NCBI GenBank assembly: GCA_003331985.1
Contig: QOQK01000006.1
Location: forward strand, 1-53,365
DNA length: 53,365 nucleotides
Direction of reading: 5' to 3'
DNA from: PS1 clade bacterium
GTDB lineage: Bacteria > Pseudomonadota > Alphaproteobacteria > RS24
Shown here: positions 24,747-33,574 of the stretch, in pieces
Numbering within the stretch: position 1 is the first letter of the stretch
Layout: every line of letters starts with the position of its first letter
Translations under genes and position numbers: made by a program
Notes under the pieces: generated by a model
The model's input: the letters and a program-made list of their open reading frames with translations, nothing else
Told to the model about the DNA's origin: nothing
Database searches by the model: none

Positions 24747-25973
24747 CTAGGCGGCCTCGGACGCCATTTCAACATTAATAGGACAAATAACACCATCATC
24801 TGAATCGATATGGGCTACACAACGGTTGCAGGATATGCAGCCGGATGTTGACTGCTCCCCTGTCTCATAGATTTTTGGCAAGTCAGGTTCGTGAATAAGT
24901 GTACGCCCCAACACAATGCCGTCAAAGTCTTCATGCATGACTGTCTTGAAATTCGCCAAAGATTTAATACCACCTACAAGCGCAATCGGCATTTTTACCG
25001 CTTCGCGAACTTTCTTGGCATCATCCAAGAAGAACATTTCTTTAAAAGGCATATCAGGGAATTTTTTGGCGGCAAGTGTGTAAACAAGCTTAGCAATCAG
25101 ATTTTTCTGTATTGCAATTAATGGTTTAATCGCTGAAGGCCCACGGAAGAGATACATCGGACTTTTAGCACTAAATCCGCCGGTAACAACCAGCAGAGAT
25201 GCGTCACCATCTTGTTCAATAATTTTTGATGCCTCGATACAATCATCCAGTGTCGATCCACCTTCAAAGCCGTCTTGGAGATTCAGTTTCACAACAATTG
25301 GCACATCCGGGCCGACAGCTTCACGCACGCGGCGCAATGCAAGTCGGGGAAAGCGCATACGATTTTCAAGATTGCCACCAAATTTATCACGTCTTTTATT
25401 ATAGGCCGGGGACATAAACTGACTGAACAGATAGCCATGCCCCATATGAAGTTCAAGCATATCGAAACCCGCCTCAACTGCGCGTTTTGCAGAAATGGCA
25501 TAATCATCACAAGTTTGTTCAATAACCTTTTCAGGCATCGGGCGCATAAATGGGATACCTGCCAGTAAGCCATAGGGATTCAATCCCCATGAAGCACTGA
25601 AAGAAAAGGGCTTTGAGGATAATTTTGAATAACGCGTTTGCATGCCGCAATGCGCCAGTTGAAGGGAGGCCGCTGCACCGTGTTTATGTATTGCCGATGT
25701 AACTTTTTTAAGCACACCCATAACGCGGTCATCCTGCATGCACATTTGATGATCAAAGGTACGGGCATCTTCATTGACTGCCCCATAAGCAACGGTCACA
25801 ACACCTGCGCCACCGGCAGCAAATTTTTCATGAAACTGAACAAGCCTTTCATCAGGCACACCACCTTGAGCGAGGCCTTCAAAAGTTGCAGCTTTGATTA
25901 TTCTATTTTTGAGCGTCAGATTACCTAGCTTCCACGACTCGAAAACTGACTTTTCTGTATTTACTTTAGACAT
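24747..25973 (-). CDS. Old yellow enzyme family FMN oxidoreductase with C-terminal cysteine cluster
   Basis: A 408-residue TIM-barrel flavoprotein of the NADH:flavin oxidoreductase family. It has NRIIKAATFEG at the N-terminus, an active-site HMGHGYLFSQFMSP segment and the FMN phosphate loop GGIKSLANF...GIVLGRTLI. After the barrel it carries C-x2-C-x2-C-x11-C, resembling the iron-sulfur motif of 2,4-dienoyl-CoA reductase (normally C-x2-C-x3-C-x11-C). It ends there, without the C-terminal FAD/NAD domains of that enzyme. It could reduce an enone such as a ring double bond of a steroid. ACGGAGG precedes the ATG, and it leads the operon with the KshA-like gene. Confidence 0.78.
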   Translation of the reverse strand: MSKVNTEKSVFESWKLGNLTLKNRIIKAATFEGLAQGGVPDERLVQFHEKFAAGGAGVVTVAYGAVNEDARTFDHQMCMQDDRVMGVLKKVTSAIHKHGAAASLQLAHCGMQTRYSKLSSKPFSFSASWGLNPYGLLAGIPFMRPMPEKVIEQTCDDYAISAKRAVEAGFDMLELHMGHGYLFSQFMSPAYNKRRDKFGGNLENRMRFPRLALRRVREAVGPDVPIVVKLNLQDGFEGGSTLDDCIEASKIIEQDGDASLLVVTGGFSAKSPMYLFRGPSAIKPLIAIQKNLIAKLVYTLAAKKFPDMPFKEMFFLDDAKKVREAVKMPIALVGGIKSLANFKTVMHEDFDGIVLGRTLIHEPDLPKIYETGEQSTSGCISCNRCVAHIDSDDGVICPINVEMASEAA

Positions 25974-26075
25974 GATAACCCTCCGTAAAGCATAATAGCT
26001 AATTAGGAATTATTTTACAAATTATAAGCGTTGAAAAATAAGCAATCTGACATTTATCTCTTAAAAACTCTTGTT

Positions 26076-26107
26076 TTGCGTAATATTATTTTGCGTTTTC
26101 TACGCAA
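26076..26107. promoter_or_regulatory. Putative operator: TTGCGTAA plus inverted repeat
   Basis: TTGCGTAA at 26076-26083 is followed by a perfect inverted repeat TTGCGTtttctACGCAA at 26091-26107. The element lies in the divergent gap between the OYE and MFS genes, 50 bases before the MFS start. The same core occurs at other promoters of the cluster (29181, 29221, 43829, and with one mismatch 45508). Confidence 0.55.
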
Positions 26108-26157
26108 TATGCGCTTAATGGCCTCAATCAATTATAACGTCTAGCAGGGATATTTTC

Positions 26158-27492
26158 ATGGGTAGGGACACACCAGATAAAATTTCATCAGATACAAAAC
26201 CGACAAAAAGTTATGCCGCCTACGTGCTTTTGATGCTCTCTGCACTTTATACGGTTAACTATGTTGATCGTTTCCTGGTCTCTGGATTACTAGATCCCAT
26301 CAAGGACTCGCTTGACGTTTCCAACACCTATATGGGGTTTTTGGTCGGCCCGGCTTTTGCTCTTTTTTACACCACACTTGCCATCCCGATAGCTCGTCTG
26401 GCAGATAGATATAGCCGCGTAAAAATCATTGCCGCAGGGACATTGGTCTGGAGCTTATTTACCGTTCTTAGTGGTTTTGCGGACACCCCAGAAGCATTTC
26501 TAGTCGCTCGCATTGGTGTCGGCATTGGGGAAGCTGCCTTTCTAGCGCCTGCTTTTTCACTTTTGGCTGATTATTACCCGCCACGCCGCCGCACCATGGC
26601 GTTTGCGATTTTAAACCTTGGGGTTTATTTCGGTCAAATGGGCGGCTTAATTGGTGGGCCTGCCATTGAGTCTGTTGCAGGTTGGCAAGCCGCATTCATC
26701 GCGTTAGGACTGCCGGGAATTATTCTAGCCGGTCTTACTCTCATTACTATCCGCGAACCGATGCGAGGACAACTTGATGATACAAGCCCTCAAGATAAAC
26801 AAAAAGACGAAGCTGCTATTCCGATAAAAACTCTGGTTGCCCTGCTTGTCAAAACCAGAAGCTATTCAATGATGACTGCAGGCACCGCACTTGGCGGGTT
26901 TGCCGGATATGGTTTTGGCTATTGGGGGCCAACACTTTTCAGCCGCGGCTTTGATTTATCGCTGACTGATGCGGGCGGTCGATTTGCCATTTCATTCGGG
27001 ATTAGTGGACTATTTGGGGCGCTTCTCATGGGCTTTATATGTGACCGCCTTGCACAAAGAAACCACCGCTGGCCTTTTTGGCTGTCTGCAGGCGGTGTTG
27101 TTGGGAGTATGGCCTTTATGATGGCCGTATGTATGACTGAAAATATCCAAATTGCAACGCTACTTGCTTTCCCCGCAGGGCTACTTGGCGGCGGTTGGGT
27201 GGTTGCGCTACAAGCTGCGTTACAAGATTTGCTCCCGGGCAAAATCCGCGCAACATCATCGTCTATTTGGGCTTTTGCGCTGACATTTGCCGGACTGGTT
27301 GGCGGTGTTCAGTTTGCAGGTTTCATGATTGACATGTTTGCCAACTACCCCCCAGATATTGCCATACGCTATGCGTTGACCATCACTTTATTACCATGTA
27401 TTCCCGCCTCATTTCTGATTGCAAGCGCGGGATACACCATTATTTCAGATAGAAAGACCCTGAAGGAGACGCTCATATCCGAAATTAGGTAG
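26158..27492 (+). CDS. Major facilitator superfamily transporter
   Basis: A 444-residue inner membrane protein with about twelve membrane segments. It has the MFS loop motif ADRYSRVKIIAAGTLVWS (about 82-99) between segments 2 and 3 and a related loop FICDRLAQRNHR in the second half. VNYVDRFLVSGLLDPI in helix 1 is typical of the Spinster-like group common next to degradation genes in alphaproteobacteria. It probably imports a substrate of the cluster, perhaps a steroid or bile acid; this is inference from context. A GGGA ribosome binding site lies upstream, and an operator-like element lies in the promoter region. Confidence 0.85.
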   Translation: MGRDTPDKISSDTKPTKSYAAYVLLMLSALYTVNYVDRFLVSGLLDPIKDSLDVSNTYMGFLVGPAFALFYTTLAIPIARLADRYSRVKIIAAGTLVWSLFTVLSGFADTPEAFLVARIGVGIGEAAFLAPAFSLLADYYPPRRRTMAFAILNLGVYFGQMGGLIGGPAIESVAGWQAAFIALGLPGIILAGLTLITIREPMRGQLDDTSPQDKQKDEAAIPIKTLVALLVKTRSYSMMTAGTALGGFAGYGFGYWGPTLFSRGFDLSLTDAGGRFAISFGISGLFGALLMGFICDRLAQRNHRWPFWLSAGGVVGSMAFMMAVCMTENIQIATLLAFPAGLLGGGWVVALQAALQDLLPGKIRATSSSIWAFALTFAGLVGGVQFAGFMIDMFANYPPDIAIRYALTITLLPCIPASFLIASAGYTIISDRKTLKETLISEIR

Positions 27493-27499
27493 TGTTTGT

Positions 27500-28327
27500 C
27501 TAGAAGTAGTAGGATCCACCATTAGCAACCAGCACACTGCCGGTTACAAATGAAGCATCTTCACTCATCAAATACGCCACAGCCGAGGCAACTTCATCAG
27601 GTCGCGCCATCCGTCCGAGCGGAATTGCACTTTCCATATCAGTAATCCATTGCTCAGGAATTCCCTGCATAATTGGCGTGTTGGTCGGCCCGGGTGCTAA
27701 AGCATTAACCCGAATATTTCTTCCGGCAAGTTCACGAGCAAGCTGGCGGGTTAAACCAATTACAGCTGTTTTTGAAGTCACATAATGCGGCGACCCCTCA
27801 CCGGATTGAGCCGAGGTCGATGACACATTCACAATCGACCCACCACAATCATCTTCAGCCATTATACGCACTACTTCACGGCAAACATAGAAAGTACCAT
27901 TCAGGTTAACACCCAACACTCCGGCCCAGCCTTCATCACCCATATGAATGAGATGATCAACATGGGTTGTCGGCGTTTGCCCAGATGTAATTTCTTCCGT
28001 GCGCTTGCCCATAGCTTCATAAAATTTGTCCGACCCATCACCAGGCGCCTGACCGATGCCAGCATTATTAACTGCCATATCCAATCGACCGAAAGTTTCT
28101 CGCGCCTGTCTGATGGAAGCAATTACTGAAGCACTGTCTGCAACATTGGTTTGAAATGCGAGATGGTTTGAAGGCGTATCCAAACCATCAATAACCTCTT
28201 GCGCATTATCAGGATTCATATCCAGAACGGCGACCCTCGCACCTTCGGCAGCAAGTCTTTCCACAACAGCACGACCAATACCTTGCCCGCCCCCAGTCAC
28301 AATAGCAGCTTGACCTTCTAGCTTCAT
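27500..28327 (-). CDS. SDR family oxidoreductase
   Basis: A 275-residue classical short-chain dehydrogenase with TGGGQGIGRA (about 11-20), NNAGIG, the catalytic SST...YVTSK and a C-terminal TGSVLVANGG. An extra stretch of about 30 residues after NNAGIGQAPGDG makes it longer than most. An aspartate at the end of strand 2 (VLDMNP) suggests NAD(H). Candidate steroid alcohol or hydroxyacyl-CoA dehydrogenase; the substrate is not predictable. It is the second gene of a leftward pair with the next SDR, 31 bases apart. Confidence 0.82.
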   Translation of the reverse strand: MKLEGQAAIVTGGGQGIGRAVVERLAAEGARVAVLDMNPDNAQEVIDGLDTPSNHLAFQTNVADSASVIASIRQARETFGRLDMAVNNAGIGQAPGDGSDKFYEAMGKRTEEITSGQTPTTHVDHLIHMGDEGWAGVLGVNLNGTFYVCREVVRIMAEDDCGGSIVNVSSTSAQSGEGSPHYVTSKTAVIGLTRQLARELAGRNIRVNALAPGPTNTPIMQGIPEQWITDMESAIPLGRMARPDEVASAVAYLMSEDASFVTGSVLVANGGSYYF

Positions 28328-28358
28328 TTTAATCTCCTAAATACCTGATTTTTAATAA

Positions 28359-29123
28359 TTAACCTTGGTTCACAGCAAGCTCATTTGCCTTACCGCCATC
28401 CACAGGAATATTCGCGCCCGTCACATATGAGGACATATCTGATGCTAAAAATAGAACCACATTAGCAACCTCTTCAGGCATGCCCATACGCTGCATCGGA
28501 ATACCGGCGGCAATCGCTTCGCCTGCCTTCGGATCGGACTGAATAAAGGCTTCAGTGCCGGGTGTCATAATTGGACCAGGCGTAACAGCGTTAACACGAA
28601 TATTTAGCCCTGCGGTTTCCATTGAGGCGAGACGCGTAAGATGCAAGAGCGCAGCTTTTGAAGATGAATAACCTGCCATACCCGGCATAGCGCGATCTCC
28701 ATTAATGGAAGAAATGTTGACAATAGACCCACCATTATTTGACATGGCCTTGATAGCAGCCTGCATGCCAGCATAGGTGGCATCAACATTCACTCTGAAA
28801 TTTTCTCGGAAGTCTTCAAGGCTGGCATCTGCAACAGAGCCGAAACCAACATGAGCAGCATTATTGACTAAAATATCCAACCCACTGGAGGAAGCTACAT
28901 CGGCGATCATGGCGGTGAAGCTTTCCGTATCAGCAACATCCTGAACACGCGTTTCAACAGATCCACCGGCAGCTCTAATATCCTCAGCAACCGCATCCAA
29001 TTTATCGGCATTTCTAGCGCAAATAACAACATGTGCGCCTTCACTTGCCAATTTTGCGGCAATAGCCCGCCCAATTCCGTCACTACCACCTGTAATGATA
29101 CTTGTTTTTCCGGTTAAATTCAC
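28359..29123 (-). CDS. SDR family oxidoreductase
   Basis: A 254-residue short-chain dehydrogenase with TGGSDGIGRA (about 11-20), VNNAAHVG, SSI...YSSSK and a C-terminal TGANIPVDGG. An arginine after strand 2 (ICARNADK) suggests NADP(H) preference. The start is GTG 29123, with AGGAGG 5 bases upstream. It is first in the leftward SDR pair and is driven from the divergent promoter region that carries two copies of the TTACGCAA-type motif. Confidence 0.82.
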   Translation of the reverse strand: MNLTGKTSIITGGSDGIGRAIAAKLASEGAHVVICARNADKLDAVAEDIRAAGGSVETRVQDVADTESFTAMIADVASSSGLDILVNNAAHVGFGSVADASLEDFRENFRVNVDATYAGMQAAIKAMSNNGGSIVNISSINGDRAMPGMAGYSSSKAALLHLTRLASMETAGLNIRVNAVTPGPIMTPGTEAFIQSDPKAGEAIAAGIPMQRMGMPEEVANVVLFLASDMSSYVTGANIPVDGGKANELAVNQG

Positions 29124-29180
29124 AACACCCTCCTATTTTTATTGGCATTACCCTAAATTCGTAGAATAGATACCCTTATA

Positions 29181-29228
29181 TTACGCAAACAATATTTTTT
29201 GATGTATTGAAATATGCTAATGCGTAAT
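29181..29228. promoter_or_regulatory. Putative operator: TTACGCAA and TGCGTAAT pair
   Basis: TTACGCAA (29181-29188) and TGCGTAAT (29221-29228) face each other in the divergent gap between an SDR gene and a CoA ligase gene. Their starts are 40 bases apart, close to four helical turns. They are 57 and 41 bases from the respective start codons, a position suited to regulating both directions. Confidence 0.55.
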
Positions 29229-29269
29229 TTATACTCCCTAAGATTAAACAGATAAGCATATTTTTTTAA

Positions 29270-30970
29270 ATGAGTAAAACAAAAGAAATCGATCCTATTC
29301 TTACGAAACTTATGTCTCCAGGGGCGCCATTTGAAGTGGTGGAAAAAACCCTGTCAGGGCAGTCATTGCGCGTGTTTAACAAGTCACCAGATAGTGTCTG
29401 CGCGATTTTCAATGCCGCTCGTGCGCATGGCGAAAAAGAATTTATAATCCATAATGATACCCGCCTCACCTACACGGAGTTCTTTCAAAGAGCAGATGCA
29501 CTTTCAGCTTGGCTAGTCGCCGAAAAAGGTCTGCAAAAGGGTAAATCTGTTGCCATTAATATGAAAAACTGCCCCGAATGGATGATTGCTTATGTTGGCA
29601 TTGTTCAATCTGGCGGTGTCGCCGTTCTTCTTAATAGCCGTAATGATGTCGAAAGTATGTTGGCTGCCTTGAAGGACAGTGACAGTGTTTTTGTTATCGC
29701 AGATGAAAAAAGGCTTATAAAACTGAGAGAAGCAGGATGCGACCTTCCCGCTTTGGTTACAGATCCTGATAACCTGTTCGCGTCGGATGATAATAGCACG
29801 CCATTTGATACCATACTGACACACGCCCCGCTAACTGAACCGGTCACATTAACTCAATCTGATAATGCATCTATGCTCTTCACCTCTGGTACAACGGGGC
29901 GAGCAAAAGCAGCAATTTTGAATCACCTCAATGTGATTTCAAGCGTGATGAACACCGAAATGGCAATGGAAACCATTATTCATAGACTTGCAGACCAATA
30001 TGAAACGGCTGTTGACGTCATTAAAGAACACATGCCGCCTCCTTGCGGCCTACTGATTTATCCGCTTTTCCATGTAAGCGGCCTGACAAGCGTTTTTCTT
30101 ACTACCATGACCATTGGCGGCAAAATTGTCATGATGGACAGATGGGACGCCAAACAGGCTCTTTCATTGGTAGAAAAAGAAAAAATCACCACATTAAGCG
30201 GTGTACCCGCTACGCATTGGGATTTGTTAAAAGCGGTGAAAGAAACCGATTACGATTTGTCCTCTTTAAATTCAGTTTCCAATGGCGGGCAAGCCGCAAC
30301 TCAAAATCTTCTTAAAAATATTTCCGAAACATACCCGAATGCTCAGTTGGGTGCAGGATATGGCATGACCGAAACCACAGGCGCCGTATCACAGGCTAAT
30401 GGTGAGGCTTTTATGCGCGCCCCACAAAGTGCAGGTTTGGTGCTGCCCATGGTTGATATGAAAATTCTTGGCGATGACGGTAATGACATGCCTATTGGCG
30501 AGGCCGGTGAAATCTGCATTCGAGGCGCCACAGTCATGCAGGGTTATTATAACCGCCCTGAAGATACAACTAAGGCCATTCGAAATGGATGGATGCATAC
30601 CGGCGATATCGGTTATCTCGATGAAGAAGGTTATCTTTATATCGTTGATCGTAAGACCGATATGATTATCTCAGGCGGCGAGAATATTTATTGTGCTGAA
30701 ATCGAGCAGACACTGGGTCAGCATGAAGCGATTAAAGAAATTGCCGCTTTCGGTGTCCATGATGACCGGCTCGGCGAAAAGTTGATTGTAGCTTTAACGC
30801 TCAATATGCCAACTGAAACTGAGCAACTTGATGCTTATGCCCGCGAGAAACTGGCAGATTATAAAGTGCCTCACGCTTTTATTATTGCCGATGAATTTAA
30901 TTACACCGCCACCGGCAAAATAGAAAAACATAAATTACGAAAGGCTTTTCTGGACGCGGAAAAGAAGTAA
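29270..30970 (+). CDS. Acyl-CoA synthetase (AMP-binding)
   Basis: A 566-residue ANL-superfamily ligase that activates a carboxylate to its CoA thioester through an adenylate. The motifs are the P-loop FTSGTTGRAKAAI (about 204-216), YGMTETTGAV, TGDIGYLDEEGYLYIVDR and the C-terminal lysine region TGKIEKHKLRKAF. A likely role is activation of a steroid side chain or bile-acid carboxylate, because the ring-degradation CoA ligase (FadD3-like) is a separate gene. No clear ribosome binding site precedes the ATG, in contrast to its neighbours. It begins a three-gene operon with an amidohydrolase-like protein (3-base gap) and a Rieske oxygenase. Confidence 0.85.
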   Translation: MSKTKEIDPILTKLMSPGAPFEVVEKTLSGQSLRVFNKSPDSVCAIFNAARAHGEKEFIIHNDTRLTYTEFFQRADALSAWLVAEKGLQKGKSVAINMKNCPEWMIAYVGIVQSGGVAVLLNSRNDVESMLAALKDSDSVFVIADEKRLIKLREAGCDLPALVTDPDNLFASDDNSTPFDTILTHAPLTEPVTLTQSDNASMLFTSGTTGRAKAAILNHLNVISSVMNTEMAMETIIHRLADQYETAVDVIKEHMPPPCGLLIYPLFHVSGLTSVFLTTMTIGGKIVMMDRWDAKQALSLVEKEKITTLSGVPATHWDLLKAVKETDYDLSSLNSVSNGGQAATQNLLKNISETYPNAQLGAGYGMTETTGAVSQANGEAFMRAPQSAGLVLPMVDMKILGDDGNDMPIGEAGEICIRGATVMQGYYNRPEDTTKAIRNGWMHTGDIGYLDEEGYLYIVDRKTDMIISGGENIYCAEIEQTLGQHEAIKEIAAFGVHDDRLGEKLIVALTLNMPTETEQLDAYAREKLADYKVPHAFIIADEFNYTATGKIEKHKLRKAFLDAEKK

Positions 30971-30973
30971 CGC

Positions 30974-31840
30974 ATGTCTTATCCTAAAGATATCGGAATC
31001 ATAGATACCATGCTCGGTATTCCTAGCCAGGAAGATCGGCAAGATTGGTATGAGAGTTTCAAACCGCTCCTCAAAGATGAAGAGAGCCGTAAGATGTTCA
31101 GCATGCCGGCGCAATATATGTTCAAGGATATTCCCGAAACCAATAATGTGGATGACTTCGTAAAATGGACAGTTGAACATTTAGATCGTCATAATATTGA
31201 AACAGCATTGGTGGGATTTAACCCTGATGGCACCAGCGAAGCGGCAACAAAAAACTATCCTGGGCGATTTGCTTTTGAAGCCCCGGCAGATCCAAATGGC
31301 GGCATGGCAGAAGTCCGCCGCCTCAAAGCATTAAAAGAAGAACATGACATTAAAGCCGTGTCGGTCTTCCCGGCGGGGACATGCCCGCAGGTTGCGATAA
31401 ATGACCGCGAAATGTACCCGATATATGCAGCCTGTGTTGAGATGGATGTGCCGATAATTCTCAATGTCGGTGTACCGGGACCGCGTATCCCACTGCAGAC
31501 CCAAAAGGTCGAGCATCTGGATGATGTATGCTGGTTCTTCCCCGAACTTAAAGTTGTCATGCGCCATGGTGCAGAACCTTGGGAAGATTTGGCAGTTAAG
31601 CTTATGCTTAAATACCCTAATCTTTATTACTCAACCAGCGCATTCGCGCCCAAGCATTACCCGCAAGCAATTATTGACTACGCCAATAAACGCGGCAGTG
31701 AAAAAATAATCTATGGCGGTTATTTCCCTATGGGATTGTCTCTGGATCGCATTTTTTCTGATATGGAAAATGTGCCGTTTAATGATGACGTCTGGCCAAA
31801 ATTTTTACGTGAAAACGCAAAACGCGTATTTAAAATCTGA
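30974..31840 (+). CDS. Amidohydrolase-2 family protein lacking the HxH motif
   Basis: A 288-residue TIM-barrel protein of the amidohydrolase-2 (ACMSD-like) family. Family enzymes usually begin D-x-H-x-H and end with a metal-binding aspartate in GSDYP or similar. Here the start reads GIIDTMLGIP and the C-terminal position IIYGGYFPMG, so both metal sites are missing. A histidine persists in VVMRHGAEPW. The MPAQYMFKDIP segment is characteristic of a subfamily I have seen near aromatic and steroid catabolic genes. It may bind a CoA ester or act without metal; the function is unknown. It is tightly coupled to the CoA ligase upstream. Confidence 0.7.
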   Translation: MSYPKDIGIIDTMLGIPSQEDRQDWYESFKPLLKDEESRKMFSMPAQYMFKDIPETNNVDDFVKWTVEHLDRHNIETALVGFNPDGTSEAATKNYPGRFAFEAPADPNGGMAEVRRLKALKEEHDIKAVSVFPAGTCPQVAINDREMYPIYAACVEMDVPIILNVGVPGPRIPLQTQKVEHLDDVCWFFPELKVVMRHGAEPWEDLAVKLMLKYPNLYYSTSAFAPKHYPQAIIDYANKRGSEKIIYGGYFPMGLSLDRIFSDMENVPFNDDVWPKFLRENAKRVFKI

Positions 31841-31851
31841 AAGGAACCGAT

Positions 31852-32982
31852 ATGAGTGACATGAAACAAGAAGATGCAAGAACAGCGCCGGTAGGTGTAT
31901 GGCAAGTCCTTGAATCGCTCAGAGGCGAAGAACTTACCAAATGGCGGTTGGCCGAACTGGACAATGTCTCAAGTGTAGAAATGAGAAACCTCGACGTCCT
32001 CCCTTACCCATATGGTTGGTTTATGGCTTGTTATTCAGATGAACTCGCCATCGGCGAAGTAAAACCTTTGCAATATTTCGGGCGCGATTTAGTTTTGTGG
32101 CGCGGTGAAGATGGACAACCAAGACTGATTGATGCCTACTGCCGTCACCTTGGCGCACATATGGGCTATGGTGGTAAAGTTGAAGGTAATAACCTCGTCT
32201 GCCCTTTCCACGCCTGGGCTTATAATGAACAAGGTTGCGTGACCGATGTACCTTACGCCAAACGCCTTCCGCCATCAGCAACCAAACCACCGGCAACTCA
32301 ATATAAGACATGCGAAGAAAATAAGGCAGTTTGGTTTTGGTATCACCCTTATGATGAGGCTCCAAAATGGGAAGTGGACCGCTTCGACGAGATTTTTAAT
32401 GCTGATTGGACCGAATTCGACAAACATGAATGGATTGTCAGAGGACCTATTCAAAACCTTGCTGAGAATGGTGTAGATGCTGCACATTTTAAATATGTCC
32501 ACGGCACAGCAACATTCCCCGATTACCAGATGAGTTTTGACGGACACAAACGCACCGCCACAGTCGAAGCCAAAATGGGCACGCCCAAAGGCGAAATTGA
32601 TGGCAAAATCTCATATGGTACAGTTGGTCCGGGTCAAAGTTGGACAAAGTTTTCAGGCATTTCAGAAACCCTTTTGATTTCCGGAGTAACACCCATTGCC
32701 CCTGACCGCATTCATATCCGCTTTGCTTTTACCCAGCCAAAAGAAGAAGCCGACGGCCCGATGCAAGGACTCGCAAAAGCGTTGAAAAAAGATATTTGTA
32801 AACAGCTCGATCAGGACAAAGTTGTCTGGGACAGGCAGAAATATCTAAATCGACCGATAATATGTGACGGGGATGGCCCTATCCCTGCTTTCCGAAGTTA
32901 TTTCTCTCAGTTTTATGCTGAATGGGAAAAGGAAGGGAAAAAAACAATCACCTCACTCGACGTAGACAAGAAATCAGATTAG
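31852..32982 (+). CDS. Second Rieske oxygenase, KshA-like
   Basis: A 376-residue oxygenase component. The Rieske ligands are CRHLGAH (about 98-104) and CPFHAW (about 119-124). The mononuclear iron site is NGVDAAHFKYVHG, giving D-x2-H-x4-H. It has a 60-residue N-terminal extension relative to the first copy (23640-24716) and a different C-terminal half, though it shares the FxSQFYAEWE-type end. The fold group includes KshA and the cholesterol 7-desaturases (DAF-36/Neverland), so it may attack another carbon or another side-chain form. A strong AAGGAA precedes the ATG. It closes the operon with the CoA ligase and the amidohydrolase-like gene. Confidence 0.8.
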   Translation: MSDMKQEDARTAPVGVWQVLESLRGEELTKWRLAELDNVSSVEMRNLDVLPYPYGWFMACYSDELAIGEVKPLQYFGRDLVLWRGEDGQPRLIDAYCRHLGAHMGYGGKVEGNNLVCPFHAWAYNEQGCVTDVPYAKRLPPSATKPPATQYKTCEENKAVWFWYHPYDEAPKWEVDRFDEIFNADWTEFDKHEWIVRGPIQNLAENGVDAAHFKYVHGTATFPDYQMSFDGHKRTATVEAKMGTPKGEIDGKISYGTVGPGQSWTKFSGISETLLISGVTPIAPDRIHIRFAFTQPKEEADGPMQGLAKALKKDICKQLDQDKVVWDRQKYLNRPIICDGDGPIPAFRSYFSQFYAEWEKEGKKTITSLDVDKKSD

Positions 32983-33011
32983 TAAATTAGTGTGACCAAC
33001 AGAGTGAATTT

Positions 33012-33095
33012 ATGTCCATCAAGCTGAAATCTTTTATGCCTCAGAAGGCACAGTATCCCGGTGATTTGCGTCATTATAGAAACGCACTCTTATGA
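33012..33095 (+). CDS. Possible 27-residue ORF coupled to the first AsnC gene
   Basis: A frame from ATG 33012 encodes 27 residues, beginning MSIKLKSFMPQKAQ. It ends at TGA 33093-33095, which overlaps the next start as ATGA. It is basic and has no recognisable homology, and the ribosome binding site is weak. Inside it lies TTTGCGT with a facing AACGCA (33065-33086), which could instead be the real signal here. It may be chance. Confidence 0.2.
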   Translation: MSIKLKSFMPQKAQYPGDLRHYRNALL

Positions 33096-33556
33096 CGGAT
33101 AAAAAAATCAAGTTCAGCGAACTGGATAATCTTATTGTCGAGATTTTGAAAAAAGATGGGCGTGCAACCAATCAACGCATTGCTAGCTCGCTTGATATAT
33201 CCACCTCCTTGGTCGCCTCGCGCATTCGCCGGATGGAACAAAATGGCTTAATGCGGCTCGTCACTGTCGCTGACTTCAGCGCCTTTGATTATAACGTTTT
33301 GCTCCCCGTCGGGGTCGATGTGAAAGGCAGGCCTGCCAATGAGGTTGCCAATGATATCGCCGCTCTTGATGAGGTAGCCTCGGTACAACTTGTTACCGGT
33401 AAACATGATATTGAAATTCTTGTGACTCTACCGAACCTGGCTGCCATGGGTGATTTCATGCTGAACAAACTGTCTAAGATTGACGGTGTATTGAGCCTCG
33501 ACCCAGCTTTTGCTGTCGACATCATCAAATATGAATTTGATGTTGCTCCGGTTTGA
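33092..33556 (+). CDS. Lrp/AsnC family transcriptional regulator
   Basis: A 154-residue regulator with an N-terminal helix-turn-helix (about 7-60, NQRIASSLDISTSLVASRIRRM contains the recognition helix; only part of the motif is needed for the call). A C-terminal RAM ligand-binding domain follows (about 70-150), including VASVQLVTGKHDIEILVTL. Lrp-type proteins bind DNA as dimers or octamers and respond to amino acids or other small ligands. It is the first of two adjacent AsnC genes in the middle of the steroid cluster, a good candidate for local control, perhaps through the TTGCGTAA motif. Its own promoter region carries a related half-site pair. Confidence 0.9.
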   Translation: MTDKKIKFSELDNLIVEILKKDGRATNQRIASSLDISTSLVASRIRRMEQNGLMRLVTVADFSAFDYNVLLPVGVDVKGRPANEVANDIAALDEVASVQLVTGKHDIEILVTLPNLAAMGDFMLNKLSKIDGVLSLDPAFAVDIIKYEFDVAPV

Positions 33557-33574
33557 CAGTTAGGAGGGTAAGCC

